Part shown: positions 33,881 to 41,522 of the stretch, piece by piece
How positions within the stretch are numbered: the stretch's first letter is position 1
Layout: each line of letters opens with the position of its first letter
NCBI RefSeq assembly: GCF_011752975.1
Contig: NZ_VWWP01000003.1
Span: 124,001 to 188,000 of the forward strand
Direction of reading: 5' to 3'
Length of the DNA: 64,000 nt
DNA from: Chryseobacterium sp. Tr-659
Lineage (GTDB): Bacteria > Bacteroidota > Bacteroidia > Flavobacteriales > Weeksellaceae
The notes under the pieces: model-generated
The model's input: only the letters and a program-made list of their open reading frames with translations
The model's database searches: none
What the model was told of the DNA's origin: nothing
Made by a program: the position numbers and the translations under genes

Positions 33881-34930
33881 TTATTCTGCAAATTTGGGGT
33901 TAGATATAAAACTTTTATCGGACAGGGTTTTCAGAAAGGCTATAATCTGCTGCTTTTCCTGACTGTTCATAACAATCCCAATATGTCCGCCTTTTTTCAA
34001 TTGAGGATCCAGATTAGGATTATCTTCCACATGATCTGAATAAAAATTCAGAACGGCTTCTAAGGTGTAAAATCTTCCGTCATGCATATAAGGTGCTGTA
34101 TATTCTACATTTCTCAAACTGGGAACCCTGAATTTCATCCAGTCCACCTGATCAAGGGTAACCCGGTAACGGCCGGCATCTTTGAACTCTGTATTGTAAT
34201 ACATTCCCGTATTCCGGAAACTTTCATCTGTGAAAAGTTCTCCACTGTGACAGGAAGCACATTTCTGACTGAATAAGGCCATTCCCTGAGATTCTTCGGA
34301 AGACAATGACTCTTTCCCCTGGCGGTATCTGTCATACTTTGAATCTGCAGAAATCATTGAAGCCATAAACTGAGATAATGCTTTTAAAATTCTCTCACCG
34401 GTAATCGTTTCGTCTCCATATGCATCTCTGAAGAGCTTTTTATACTTCTGATCTCCTTTCAGTTTCGAAATAGCTTCCGGTATGGAGCTGTCCATTTCAT
34501 TCACATCTGTAATCGGGCTGATAGGCTGTTCATTAAGGTTATGAATTACGCCATCCCACATATATCTTTTCAGAAAGGCCATATTTTGAATTGGCGGGGC
34601 ATTTCTGATCCCAATTCTGTCATCAACACCATGGCTAACGGTATGCCCATGATGGGTAAAGGCATTTTCCTGAATATGGCAGAAACCGCATGAAATGGTA
34701 TTATTTCTTGAAAGCCTGCCTTCATAAAATAGTTTCCGCCCAAGTTCTAACCCATTTCTGGTCACAGGATTAGCTGATTGATCAAATGTCATTTCTGGAA
34801 AGTAAGAGGGAAACTTAAGATTATATGCTTCGTCTTTTTCCAGCGGTTGAATAACCTCATCAGAACAAGAAATACAACCCAGCAGAAAAACAAGGAGAAA
34901 CAGTATCGTTTTTACAAAAAAATTAATCAT
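33881..34930 (-). CDS. MbnH-like di-haem cytochrome c peroxidase
   Basis: 349 residues with a lipoprotein signal (LLVFLLGCISC). Two c-type haem motifs are visible: CGFCH in the N-terminal domain and CASCH in the C-terminal one, with the surrounding LSRNNTISCGFCHIQENAFTHHG and FSQKCASCHSG typical of the CCP/MauG superfamily. Such enzymes use a high-valent di-haem for peroxide reduction or protein oxidation. The overlap of 8 bp with the MbnP-like gene is the arrangement of MbnH, which oxidises a Trp of MbnP to kynurenine. Role by context; plain peroxidase activity is the alternative. Confidence 0.85.
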   Translation of the reverse strand: MINFFVKTILFLLVFLLGCISCSDEVIQPLEKDEAYNLKFPSYFPEMTFDQSANPVTRNGLELGRKLFYEGRLSRNNTISCGFCHIQENAFTHHGHTVSHGVDDRIGIRNAPPIQNMAFLKRYMWDGVIHNLNEQPISPITDVNEMDSSIPEAISKLKGDQKYKKLFRDAYGDETITGERILKALSQFMASMISADSKYDRYRQGKESLSSEESQGMALFSQKCASCHSGELFTDESFRNTGMYYNTEFKDAGRYRVTLDQVDWMKFRVPSLRNVEYTAPYMHDGRFYTLEAVLNFYSDHVEDNPNLDPQLKKGGHIGIVMNSQEKQQIIAFLKTLSDKSFISNPKFAE

Positions 34931-35750
34931 TATGAACGTGGTCTACTTTAAACATTTTTGTAAGATTATTGGTAACATCTGCCAAATGTCCGCTTGACCC
35001 CATCATCATGTCATTATCTGCTGTAAGCGTTAGTATTTTATCTCCACTCAGAAACTGGTTCAGGTCTGCAAGAATATGAATTGAAGGGCGGATGTTCCCT
35101 GTAACTCTCGCGGTAGTTGGAAGGTTCAATGTGATTTCACGATAGAGATCCGGTGTATTATTGGCTGTTGTATTTCCCATATTTCCGGTATGGTTCATAA
35201 ATTCCTTTGTTGGAGCACCTGTTCCGTATTTCCCTTCCAGTTTTACAAAAACATATCCTGCCGCCCAGGACCATGACATTCCTTTCTGTTTGGCTTTTGT
35301 CCAGAATTCAGCTTGTCCGTCCTGGCCCAGTAAATAAGCTTTCTGACTGATCCCTAAACCAAATTTTATCTTTTTATAATTATTTTTCGGAATCCCGTCT
35401 AGGTTTAAATATACAACTCCCGCTACAGCATCTGCCTGATCTACAATAAATGCCCCTTTATCCGGGTTGTTTTCATTGTACTTAAATTCATTTCCGTTTT
35501 CGTCAATCAATGTAATATTGCTGACTACATATTTCAAGGTAGAAAAATTATGTTTTTGTCCCGACGAAGATGTCTGAACAGTCTGGTTTAATACGATATT
35601 TCCTAGATTATTGAACCCGTTTTCGAATTTGATCTGAAGACTTCCGGGCGTAGTATCCTGGGGATTATCATCATCTCTGCTTCCACATGAAGCTAATGTA
35701 ATGAGTGTAAAAGCAATAAGGAATAGTGATAAAAATTTATAAATTTTCAT
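34923..35750 (-). CDS. MbnP-like copper-associated lipoprotein
   Basis: 275 residues from the ATG at 35750, chosen because it opens a lipoprotein signal (FLIAFTLITLASC); a longer frame from 35807 would hide it. The MbnP domain covers most of the protein: LQIKFENGFNNLGNIVL, YVVSNITLID, and the conserved MSWSWAAGYVFVKLEG with two Trp. MbnP binds copper and has one Trp oxidised to kynurenine by its partner MbnH. Overlaps the peroxidase gene by 8 bp. Which Trp is modified cannot be said from the sequence. Confidence 0.83.
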   Translation of the reverse strand: MKIYKFLSLFLIAFTLITLASCGSRDDDNPQDTTPGSLQIKFENGFNNLGNIVLNQTVQTSSSGQKHNFSTLKYVVSNITLIDENGNEFKYNENNPDKGAFIVDQADAVAGVVYLNLDGIPKNNYKKIKFGLGISQKAYLLGQDGQAEFWTKAKQKGMSWSWAAGYVFVKLEGKYGTGAPTKEFMNHTGNMGNTTANNTPDLYREITLNLPTTARVTGNIRPSIHILADLNQFLSGDKILTLTADNDMMMGSSGHLADVTNNLTKMFKVDHVHND

Positions 35751-35948
35751 TGTTGATTTTTTAAGTTGAATAGATACAATAGATTTATTTTGAATACTAA
35801 AAAGCATTCATTATTTACCGCAAAAGACACAAAATATCTAAAACTTTGGTCCACTTTCCGGACATAAAACCTCAGGCTTATTTAAAATCTCTTAAATAAA
35901 CTTTTGGAACTTTTGCAGTAAAATTTTTATACGTAAATAAATGTAAAC

Positions 35949-36317
35949 TTAAAAAACCGGTGGTTTGAAAATGTGAGCAAGAAACAAGAAAGAATAGGCT
36001 GTTTCGTAGGTAAAACTGAAGTTGAAAAACGGAAACTTTTCCGTGGCAGTGATTTCTGCAGTCTCAGGAAGAATATAAATATCTAAGATTTTCTGCCCTG
36101 AATTTTTTGCCTTTTGTAAAGGTGAAGATTCGGAATCATTAACTTTCGCCAGCTCCTTATTCAGATAACATTTTCCATTACAATGAACTTCGGGCCTGGA
36201 TTTATTGATACAGAGAACCTTCGTAATATAATCATAATTTACAGCATACTCTACCAGGGGTATCAGAGGCCTGAACACCATATACAAGGTAAAAAGTATG
36301 CTGTAAAATAATTTCAT
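35949..36317 (-). CDS. Small exported CxGKCY protein, copy 1
   Basis: 122 residues with an N-terminal hydrophobic segment (FYSILFTLYMVFRPLIPLVEY) and the motif LCINKSRPEVHCNGKCYLNKELAK, ending FKPPVF. A paralogue at 38268 shares the (N/C)x-GKCY-x-KELAK core and the PP end. The three Cys may bind metal (inference from the copper neighbourhood). It begins 4 bp after the superoxide dismutase gene, so the two are one unit. Function unknown. Confidence 0.7.
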   Translation of the reverse strand: MKLFYSILFTLYMVFRPLIPLVEYAVNYDYITKVLCINKSRPEVHCNGKCYLNKELAKVNDSESSPLQKAKNSGQKILDIYILPETAEITATEKFPFFNFSFTYETAYSFLFLAHIFKPPVF

Positions 36318-36321
36318 GAAC

Positions 36322-36996
36322 TTATTTTTTACTTAATACTTCATCATATCTTCTGCTTACTTCTTTCCAGTTCAGTACATTCCAGATTGCTGAAAGATAG
36401 TCTGCTCTTTTGTTTTGATATTTTAAATAATAAGCATGCTCCCAAACATCAATTCCAAGAATAGGAGTTCCTTTTTCTTCTACAATATCCATCAATGGAT
36501 TATCCTGATTAGGGGTTGACGAAACGAATAGTTTTCCGTTTTTATCCACAGAAAGCCACGCCCATCCGGAGCCGAAACGATCTGCACCCGCTTTACTCAT
36601 TTTCTCTTTAAAAGCATCAAGGCTTCCAAAAGTTTCATTAATTGCCTTTGCCAATTTTGCAGATGGCTGCGTATTTTTTTCCGGAGTAAGAATTGTCCAG
36701 AAAAGTTCGTGGTTATAGTGGCCTCCGGCATTGTTTCTTACAGCAGGGCTTAATTTGGAAGTTTCTGCAAGGATCTGAACTAAAGTCTGTTTTTCCTGTG
36801 GCGTTCCTGCAATAGCCTTATTCAGGTTGCTGGTATAAGCTGCACCATGTTTTGAATAGTGTATTTCCATGGTTTGGGCATCAATTGATCCCTCCAATGC
36901 ATTATAAGCATATGGCAGCGGTGTCTGCTTGAACTGAGCCAGTGTAAACTGAGCTGCGAAAACTGCACTTACAGCAGCTATTTTCAAAATCTTCAT
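36322..36996 (-). CDS. Exported Fe/Mn superoxide dismutase
   Basis: 224 residues. Unlike most SODs it has a signal peptide (about 20 residues, ending LAQ), so it acts outside the cytoplasm. The metal ligands are present: His in [12 protein letters not shown], His in [10 protein letters not shown] and Asp/His in [17 protein letters not shown]. It converts superoxide to H2O2, which fits a copper-rich or redox-stressed envelope. Iron versus manganese cannot be decided. Followed after 4 bp by a CxGKCY gene. Confidence 0.92.
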   Translation of the reverse strand: MKILKIAAVSAVFAAQFTLAQFKQTPLPYAYNALEGSIDAQTMEIHYSKHGAAYTSNLNKAIAGTPQEKQTLVQILAETSKLSPAVRNNAGGHYNHELFWTILTPEKNTQPSAKLAKAINETFGSLDAFKEKMSKAGADRFGSGWAWLSVDKNGKLFVSSTPNQDNPLMDIVEEKGTPILGIDVWEHAYYLKYQNKRADYLSAIWNVLNWKEVSRRYDEVLSKK

Positions 36997-37032
36997 AACG
37001 TTTTTGTTTATGGTTTAATATTGTTTTTTTAT

Positions 37033-37160
37033 TGGCGGGAAGATGGAAGCGGGGTGATGGAAGTAATCTGCAACATGCTATGAATTTTTCAACTTCTAAC
37101 TTCTATGGCTATTTATTTTATCGCCCAAGAGTACATACAGCTTCCAGCTTCACTCTCCTA
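37033..37160. repeat. GGAAG-rich intergenic repeat, copy 2
   Basis: GGGAAGATGGAAGCGGGGTG near 37037 and CAGCTTCCAGCTTCAC near 37140 resemble the ends of the element at 406-552. It lies between the SOD and SCO genes. Confidence 0.45.
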
Positions 37161-37166
37161 TCTCTC

Positions 37167-37844
37167 TTATTTCAATAATTTCTTAATATCTTCAATCAGG
37201 ATTTCCCTGTCCGGGTGATACCTCCCCGTAAGCTTCGGAGTTTTACCTTCCGGATCTTCATAATTTAATCCTGAATAATACAAAATAGGCATATTCTCTT
37301 TGTTATATCTACAGCGAATGTTTCCTTCCTGGTCTACCAGCGCAATCATTCCACTATGATTAAGACTTTCTCCTTCATCTTCCTTATCACCAACATAGAT
37401 ATTGAACTGGTCTGCAAGATTACCGATATAAGTTCTGTCTCCGGTTAAAAAATGCCAGTTGGGAGATTGGGCTCCTATTCTCTGCGCATGTTCTTTCAGT
37501 GCTTGAGGGGTATCGTTTACTGGATCAATGCTTATGGAGATTATTCCAAAGTTCGGATCATTGATCTGATTCTGGATCGCCTTCATATTGGTATTCATTA
37601 CAGGGCAAATGGTAGGGCATTTACTGAAGAAGAACTCAACCAGATACACTTTTCCCAGCATATCCCTGTTGGTAATTTTTTTATTGTTCTGATCGGTGAG
37701 TTCAAAATCGGGAACTTTCATTACCGTATAGAGATTCTTTTTAAAATATCCCATTCCTACACCAATACCCAGGAAAAGAAGTGCTATAACCGCAATGGGT
37801 ATAATGACTTTACTTTTATTATTGGTCTTTTTATTTTTGGACAT
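37167..37844 (-). CDS. SCO1/SenC-family copper chaperone
   Basis: 225 residues from the ATG at 37844; an alternative start at 37871 adds nine residues. An N-terminal membrane anchor (about residues 11-33) is followed by a thioredoxin-like domain with the copper-binding CPTICPV and the conserved His in LNHSGMIAL. SCO proteins deliver copper to cytochrome oxidase CuA or act as envelope thiol redox proteins. The gene overlaps the end of the YHS lipoprotein gene by 14 bp, so both are one operon. Confidence 0.9.
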   Translation of the reverse strand: MSKNKKTNNKSKVIIPIAVIALLFLGIGVGMGYFKKNLYTVMKVPDFELTDQNNKKITNRDMLGKVYLVEFFFSKCPTICPVMNTNMKAIQNQINDPNFGIISISIDPVNDTPQALKEHAQRIGAQSPNWHFLTGDRTYIGNLADQFNIYVGDKEDEGESLNHSGMIALVDQEGNIRCRYNKENMPILYYSGLNYEDPEGKTPKLTGRYHPDREILIEDIKKLLK

Positions 37845-38106
37845 ACTTTTCAGGGCTTTTTTTGAATTCATCTTTGCAGTAAGCGCTGCAAAAACCGTAC
37901 ATTTTATCTTTATACATGGTAGTATCTTTCAGAAATTCGGCTGTTTTCATATGACAGATCGGATCTTCTTCATTCACTACCTTAATATTGTTCAAATTTT
38001 CCTTTGAAGAGCTCATATGGCTTTTATGCTTTACCTGAGGCGTTTCTTTAGCACACGAAAATAAGGATATGGACAGCAGTGCAGCCACAATAATTGGAGA
38101 TTTCAT
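37831..38106 (-). CDS. YHS-domain lipoprotein
   Basis: 91 residues with a lipoprotein signal (LLSISLFSC, Cys 18). The mature part has a YHS domain: DPICHMKTAEFLKDTTMYKDK, then FCSAYCKDEFKKSPEKYV. YHS domains are small and bind metals such as copper or zinc by Cys/His. With SCO directly downstream it probably hands over copper in the periplasm (inference). Length and motif are typical. Confidence 0.85.
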   Translation of the reverse strand: MKSPIIVAALLSISLFSCAKETPQVKHKSHMSSSKENLNNIKVVNEEDPICHMKTAEFLKDTTMYKDKMYGFCSAYCKDEFKKSPEKYVQK

Positions 38107-38267
38107 TTTAATGTTAAATTGAAATTGATAATGTTAAATAAAATTTTGTCTCAAAGTATTACAAAAGACACAAAAAATCCATGAATTTCATCTTAGTGAT
38201 CTTATAAATTCCGGGTCAAATGATAGTACTTCCAAGCAAAAACTAAAATCTTAGTTTAATTTAAATT

Positions 38268-38630
38268 TTATACCAACGGCGGATGAAATATCCTGGAAAA
38301 GTATTCTGAAGAGTGGGAATTGAAGTAACTTGAATCCGGAATTTCAGAGAGAAGTTCAGAATTCAGGTTCTCAGAGAACGAAAGAATATCGTTAGAAAGA
38401 AATACATCTAATCCGGCAATCTTTATAGTTTGAGAACTATTGGACTGCTTTTCGGTCTTAGCCAGCTCTTTTTCCACATAACATTTTCCTTTACAGGTTG
38501 ACTGTGGCACATTTCTGTTCTCACAAAGATTCTTTACGATGTAGTCATAATTAATGGCATAATTCACCAATGGCAAAACCGGACGTACTGCTACTGTAAA
38601 AATGATGAATATGGAAATCAATAATCTCAA
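38268..38630 (-). CDS. Small exported CxGKCY protein, copy 2
   Basis: 120 residues with a hydrophobic N-terminus (LISIFIIFTVAVRPVLPLV) and LCENRNVPQSTCKGKCYVEKELAK, ending FHPPLV. About a third of positions match the copy at 35949, with the Cys and the PP end conserved. Located upstream of the YHS/SCO pair but 161 bp away; a TATATTTG box at 38656-38649 lies just upstream of its start. Function unknown, metal binding plausible. Confidence 0.7.
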   Translation of the reverse strand: MRLLISIFIIFTVAVRPVLPLVNYAINYDYIVKNLCENRNVPQSTCKGKCYVEKELAKTEKQSNSSQTIKIAGLDVFLSNDILSFSENLNSELLSEIPDSSYFNSHSSEYFSRIFHPPLV

Positions 38631-39006
38631 CTACTTTGTTCTCTGCTGCAAATATACTACTTCAAAATTGTTTTATGCTCTATTTATGATGAATGTCATT
38701 GGTGCTTGTTAGGATCAGATATTAGTTCTTAACTGTTACCCAGAAAAATTACAAAACTGTATCTGCTGTCTTGTTGCTATTATTCCGAAATTTGATGATA
38801 CATTTTGATCTTTGGATCAAATATCTTCCTGTTAAAATTTAGTTCTTTATAAAAAGTTTAATCTTGTTAATAAAAGCTCTGTGGGGTCTCCTAAGGAGCT
38901 TTTTGTTTTGTTAGCATATACAAATATTTATGGTGTGTCATGTAAAAACAAAAGCTCCACCGAAAATTCAGCAGAGCTTTTATTGAATATAATTTAGTTG
39001 TGTTTA
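38631..39006. other. Intergenic region between two minus-strand units
   Basis: 376 bp without a recognised gene. It holds the efflux-operon terminator (38944-38981) and a second hairpin at 38872-38910 with arms AAAAGCTC / GAGCTTTT whose T-run lies on the plus strand although no plus-strand gene precedes it. Confidence 0.6.
38944..38981 (-). terminator. Terminator of the metal-efflux ATPase unit
   Basis: On the minus strand AAAAGCTC and GAGCTTTT form the base of a hairpin followed by GTTTTTA, 26 nt after the micro-ORF stop. Confidence 0.8.
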
Positions 39007-39051
39007 TTATCGATTAAGATCCTTTTTCACCTTCTTTGCTTTCTTCGCCAT
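39007..39051 (-). CDS. Possible 14-residue basic micro-ORF
   Basis: ATG at 39051 to TAA at 39007 encodes MAKKAKKVKKDLNR, eight of fourteen residues Lys or Arg. It starts 7 bp after the ATPase stop behind a GAGAGGTAA stretch and ends before the terminator. It could be a true small protein, or chance. Low confidence. Confidence 0.25.
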   Translation of the reverse strand: MAKKAKKVKKDLNR

Positions 39052-39058
39052 TTACCTC

Positions 39059-41041
39059 TCAAAATTTCATCCTCTGAATTCTCACAGCATTCAAAATAGC
39101 CAGCAATGCAACTCCCACATCTGCAAACACAGCCTCCCACATGGTGGCTAATCCTCCCGCACCTAGAACTAATACTACGGCTTTTACTGCAAAGGCCAGG
39201 ATAATATTCTGCCAAACGATCTTTTTCGTTTGTTTTCCGATATTGATTGCCATTGGAATTTTACTCGGTTTATCATCCTGAATAACGACATCAGCTGTCT
39301 CAATGGTAGCATCGCTTCCCAGTCCTCCCATTGCAATTCCTACATCACTCAGAGCTACTACAGGCGCATCATTCACACCGTCTCCTACGAAAGCTACCGT
39401 TTGGTTCTTAGCTTTAATCTCTTTTACTTTATTTACTTTGTCTTCAGGTAAAAGATCTCCGAACGCATTATCGATACCGAGCTGATCTGCCACATATTTT
39501 ACCACCGTATTCTTATCGCCGCTTAGCATGGTAGCTTTTACATTCATTTTATGAAGGTTGTCAACGGTTTCCTTTGCATCTTCCTTGATGCTGTCTGCAA
39601 TGGTAATATATCCGGCAAACTTTTTATCATAGGCTACCGCAATCAGAGTATATACAATATTGGCATGATTGAGATCATAGCGGATATTGAATTTATCCAT
39701 TAATTTGAAATTCCCTACCAAAAGATCTTTACCATTCACCGTAGCTTTTAATCCATGCCCTGCAATTTCCTCTACTTCCTCCAATGGAATAGAGTGATTG
39801 ATCTCTCCTACATAATTGTGAATTGCTGTAGCTACCGGGTGGGTACTTTTACTTTCCAATGCATTCACCATTTGAAGGATTTCATTTTTATTGAACTCCG
39901 GGCTGATGCTTACTTCCTGAACTTTGAAAACTCCTTCGGTCATCGTGCCTGTTTTATCCATCACTACATTCTGAATCTCCGCAATACTGTCAAGAAAATT
40001 ACTTCCTTTGAATAGTATCCCGTTACGGCTTGCTGCACCAATTCCTCCGAAGTATCCCAGCGGAATAGAGATAACCAATGCACAGGGACAAGAGATCACA
40101 AGGAAGATCAGTGCCCGATACAGCCAGTCTCTGAAAACATAATCACTTACAAAGAAATAAGGCAGTAAACAGATGGTTATTGCCAGAAATACGACAATCG
40201 GTGTATATACTTTCGCAAATTTTCTGATGAACAGCTCAGTTGGAGCTTTCTGGGCGGTAGCATTCTGTACCAGTTCCAGGATTTTACTCAGTTTACTGTC
40301 TTCATAAGCCGTTGTTACTTTTACCAGGGCAATACTGTTCATATTGATCATTCCTGCCAATACTGTTTCACCTTTATTTTTGGTATCCGGTTTACTTTCT
40401 CCTGTTAAAGCCGCTGTATTGAACGATGCTGTATCTGAAAGCAGTTCACCGTCCAGTGCCAGCTTTTCACCTGGTTTCAACTGGATAATATCTTCTATTT
40501 TAGTTTCTTTGGCTTTAATGGTTTTAGGTTGATTATTAACCATAATAGTCACTTCATCCGGACGTTGATCCAACAAAGCTTTAATGTTTCCTTTTGCTCT
40601 GCTTACTGCCATAGACTGAAATACTTCTCCTACGGCATAAAACAGCATTACCGCTACTCCTTCGGGATATTCTCCGATAGCAAAGGCTCCGATAGTTGCG
40701 ATACTCATCAGAAAGAATTCTGAAAACACGTCTCCTTTGATGATACTTTTATAAGCATCCCTCAACACCGGAAATCCAACAGGAATATAGGCTGCCAGAA
40801 ACCATACTAGACGTACCCATCCGGTAAACCATGTCGGTTTTATATAATTGTCAAAACCAATTCCTATCAGAAGAATCACAAAAGAAATGATGGCAGGGAG
40901 AAACATCTGAAAGATCGTCTGATCTCCTGTATCATGAGAGTGTCCATGACCGTCATGATCATGTCCGTCTCCTTCTGTGTGATTGTGGTTATGTCCTTTT
41001 AGTTCTTTTTTTTCAGGGGTTGTACTACAGCATTTTTCCAT
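39059..41041 (-). CDS. Heavy-metal P-type ATPase (Zn/Cd/Co type)
   Basis: 660 residues from the ATG at 41041. The ORF could begin at 41083, but that start lies within the operator and upstream of the -7 box, so it is rejected. The N-terminus has CCSTTP and a His/Asp-rich cytoplasmic stretch (HNHNHTEGDGHDHDGHGHSH), not an HMA domain. Core motifs: SCPCALVIS (CPC in the membrane), DKTGTMTEG (phosphorylated Asp), LSGDKNTVV and GDGVNDAPVV. It exports soft divalent metals from the cytoplasm. The CPC plus His-rich tail suggests Zn/Cd rather than Cu, which is not certain. Operator and promoter lie upstream, overlapping the end of the Fur-type gene. Confidence 0.92.
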   Translation of the reverse strand: MEKCCSTTPEKKELKGHNHNHTEGDGHDHDGHGHSHDTGDQTIFQMFLPAIISFVILLIGIGFDNYIKPTWFTGWVRLVWFLAAYIPVGFPVLRDAYKSIIKGDVFSEFFLMSIATIGAFAIGEYPEGVAVMLFYAVGEVFQSMAVSRAKGNIKALLDQRPDEVTIMVNNQPKTIKAKETKIEDIIQLKPGEKLALDGELLSDTASFNTAALTGESKPDTKNKGETVLAGMINMNSIALVKVTTAYEDSKLSKILELVQNATAQKAPTELFIRKFAKVYTPIVVFLAITICLLPYFFVSDYVFRDWLYRALIFLVISCPCALVISIPLGYFGGIGAASRNGILFKGSNFLDSIAEIQNVVMDKTGTMTEGVFKVQEVSISPEFNKNEILQMVNALESKSTHPVATAIHNYVGEINHSIPLEEVEEIAGHGLKATVNGKDLLVGNFKLMDKFNIRYDLNHANIVYTLIAVAYDKKFAGYITIADSIKEDAKETVDNLHKMNVKATMLSGDKNTVVKYVADQLGIDNAFGDLLPEDKVNKVKEIKAKNQTVAFVGDGVNDAPVVALSDVGIAMGGLGSDATIETADVVIQDDKPSKIPMAINIGKQTKKIVWQNIILAFAVKAVVLVLGAGGLATMWEAVFADVGVALLAILNAVRIQRMKF

Positions 41042-41057
41042 AACTGATATTTTTATA

Positions 41058-41084
41058 CAAATGTAAGGGTGAGACTGATGCAAT
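41058..41084 (-). promoter_or_regulatory. Promoter and operator of the P-type ATPase
   Basis: The minus strand has a palindrome TGCAAT-AGC-ATTGCA (41093-41079) and, 15 nt after its ATTG, the -7 box TACATTTG (41065-41058). The operator overlaps the end of the Fur-type gene. The same arrangement and spacing recurs before the CusA gene at 49144-49179. Confidence 0.75.
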
Positions 41085-41085
41085 G

Positions 41086-41505
41086 CTATTGCAAACTTTC
41101 AAGGCAGTTTTCGCAGATTCCTTTGGCAAAGAGTCTTATTTCATCTATTCTGAAATTGGTCTGTATGTTTTCCGGAAAGGAAATATCTTCTTTGCAGGTA
41201 GTTTGCTTGCATATCTTACAGTAGAAATGCAAATGCCAGTCTTTGTGTGTTTTCTCATCACATTCGTCATCACATAATTTGTATTTCGTGGTAGTATTTT
41301 CCTGAATGCTGTGAACAATTCCTTTTTCTTCAAACGTTTTTAATGTTCTGTAGATGGTTATCCTGTCTGCATTTTCAAAATGATTTTCTATTTCGGAGAG
41401 AGACATCGCTGCTTCCTGAGAACTTAAAAAATCGTATACCAGAATTCTCATACTGGTAGGTTTGGTATTTTTATCGATGAGTTTGTGTTCTATATCTTTT
41501 TTCAT
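41086..41505 (-). CDS. Fur-family metal-dependent repressor
   Basis: 139 residues from the ATG at 41505 (an ATG at 41520 would add five). It has the winged-helix part (LSEIENHFENADRITIYRTLKTFEEKGIVHSI) and a C-terminal dimer domain with metal ligands: HLHFYCKICKQTTCKED and ICENC, two CxxC pairs as in zinc-type Fur proteins. It is most likely the repressor of the surrounding metal genes; metal identity (Zn, Cu or other) is not decidable. The gene is 2 bp after the CDF transporter gene, so they are probably one operon. Confidence 0.9.
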   Translation of the reverse strand: MKKDIEHKLIDKNTKPTSMRILVYDFLSSQEAAMSLSEIENHFENADRITIYRTLKTFEEKGIVHSIQENTTTKYKLCDDECDEKTHKDWHLHFYCKICKQTTCKEDISFPENIQTNFRIDEIRLFAKGICENCLESLQ

Positions 41506-41522
41506 TGTTCTTCTTTTCAATT

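Noticed and set aside
37795-38007. Hydrophobic plus-strand frames over SCO and YHS
   Set aside because: They are antisense to motif-bearing genes and have no ribosome site.
41042-41083. Extended start of the P-type ATPase at 41083
   Set aside because: It would begin inside the operator and ahead of the -7 box; MEKCC at 41041 fits the promoter better.
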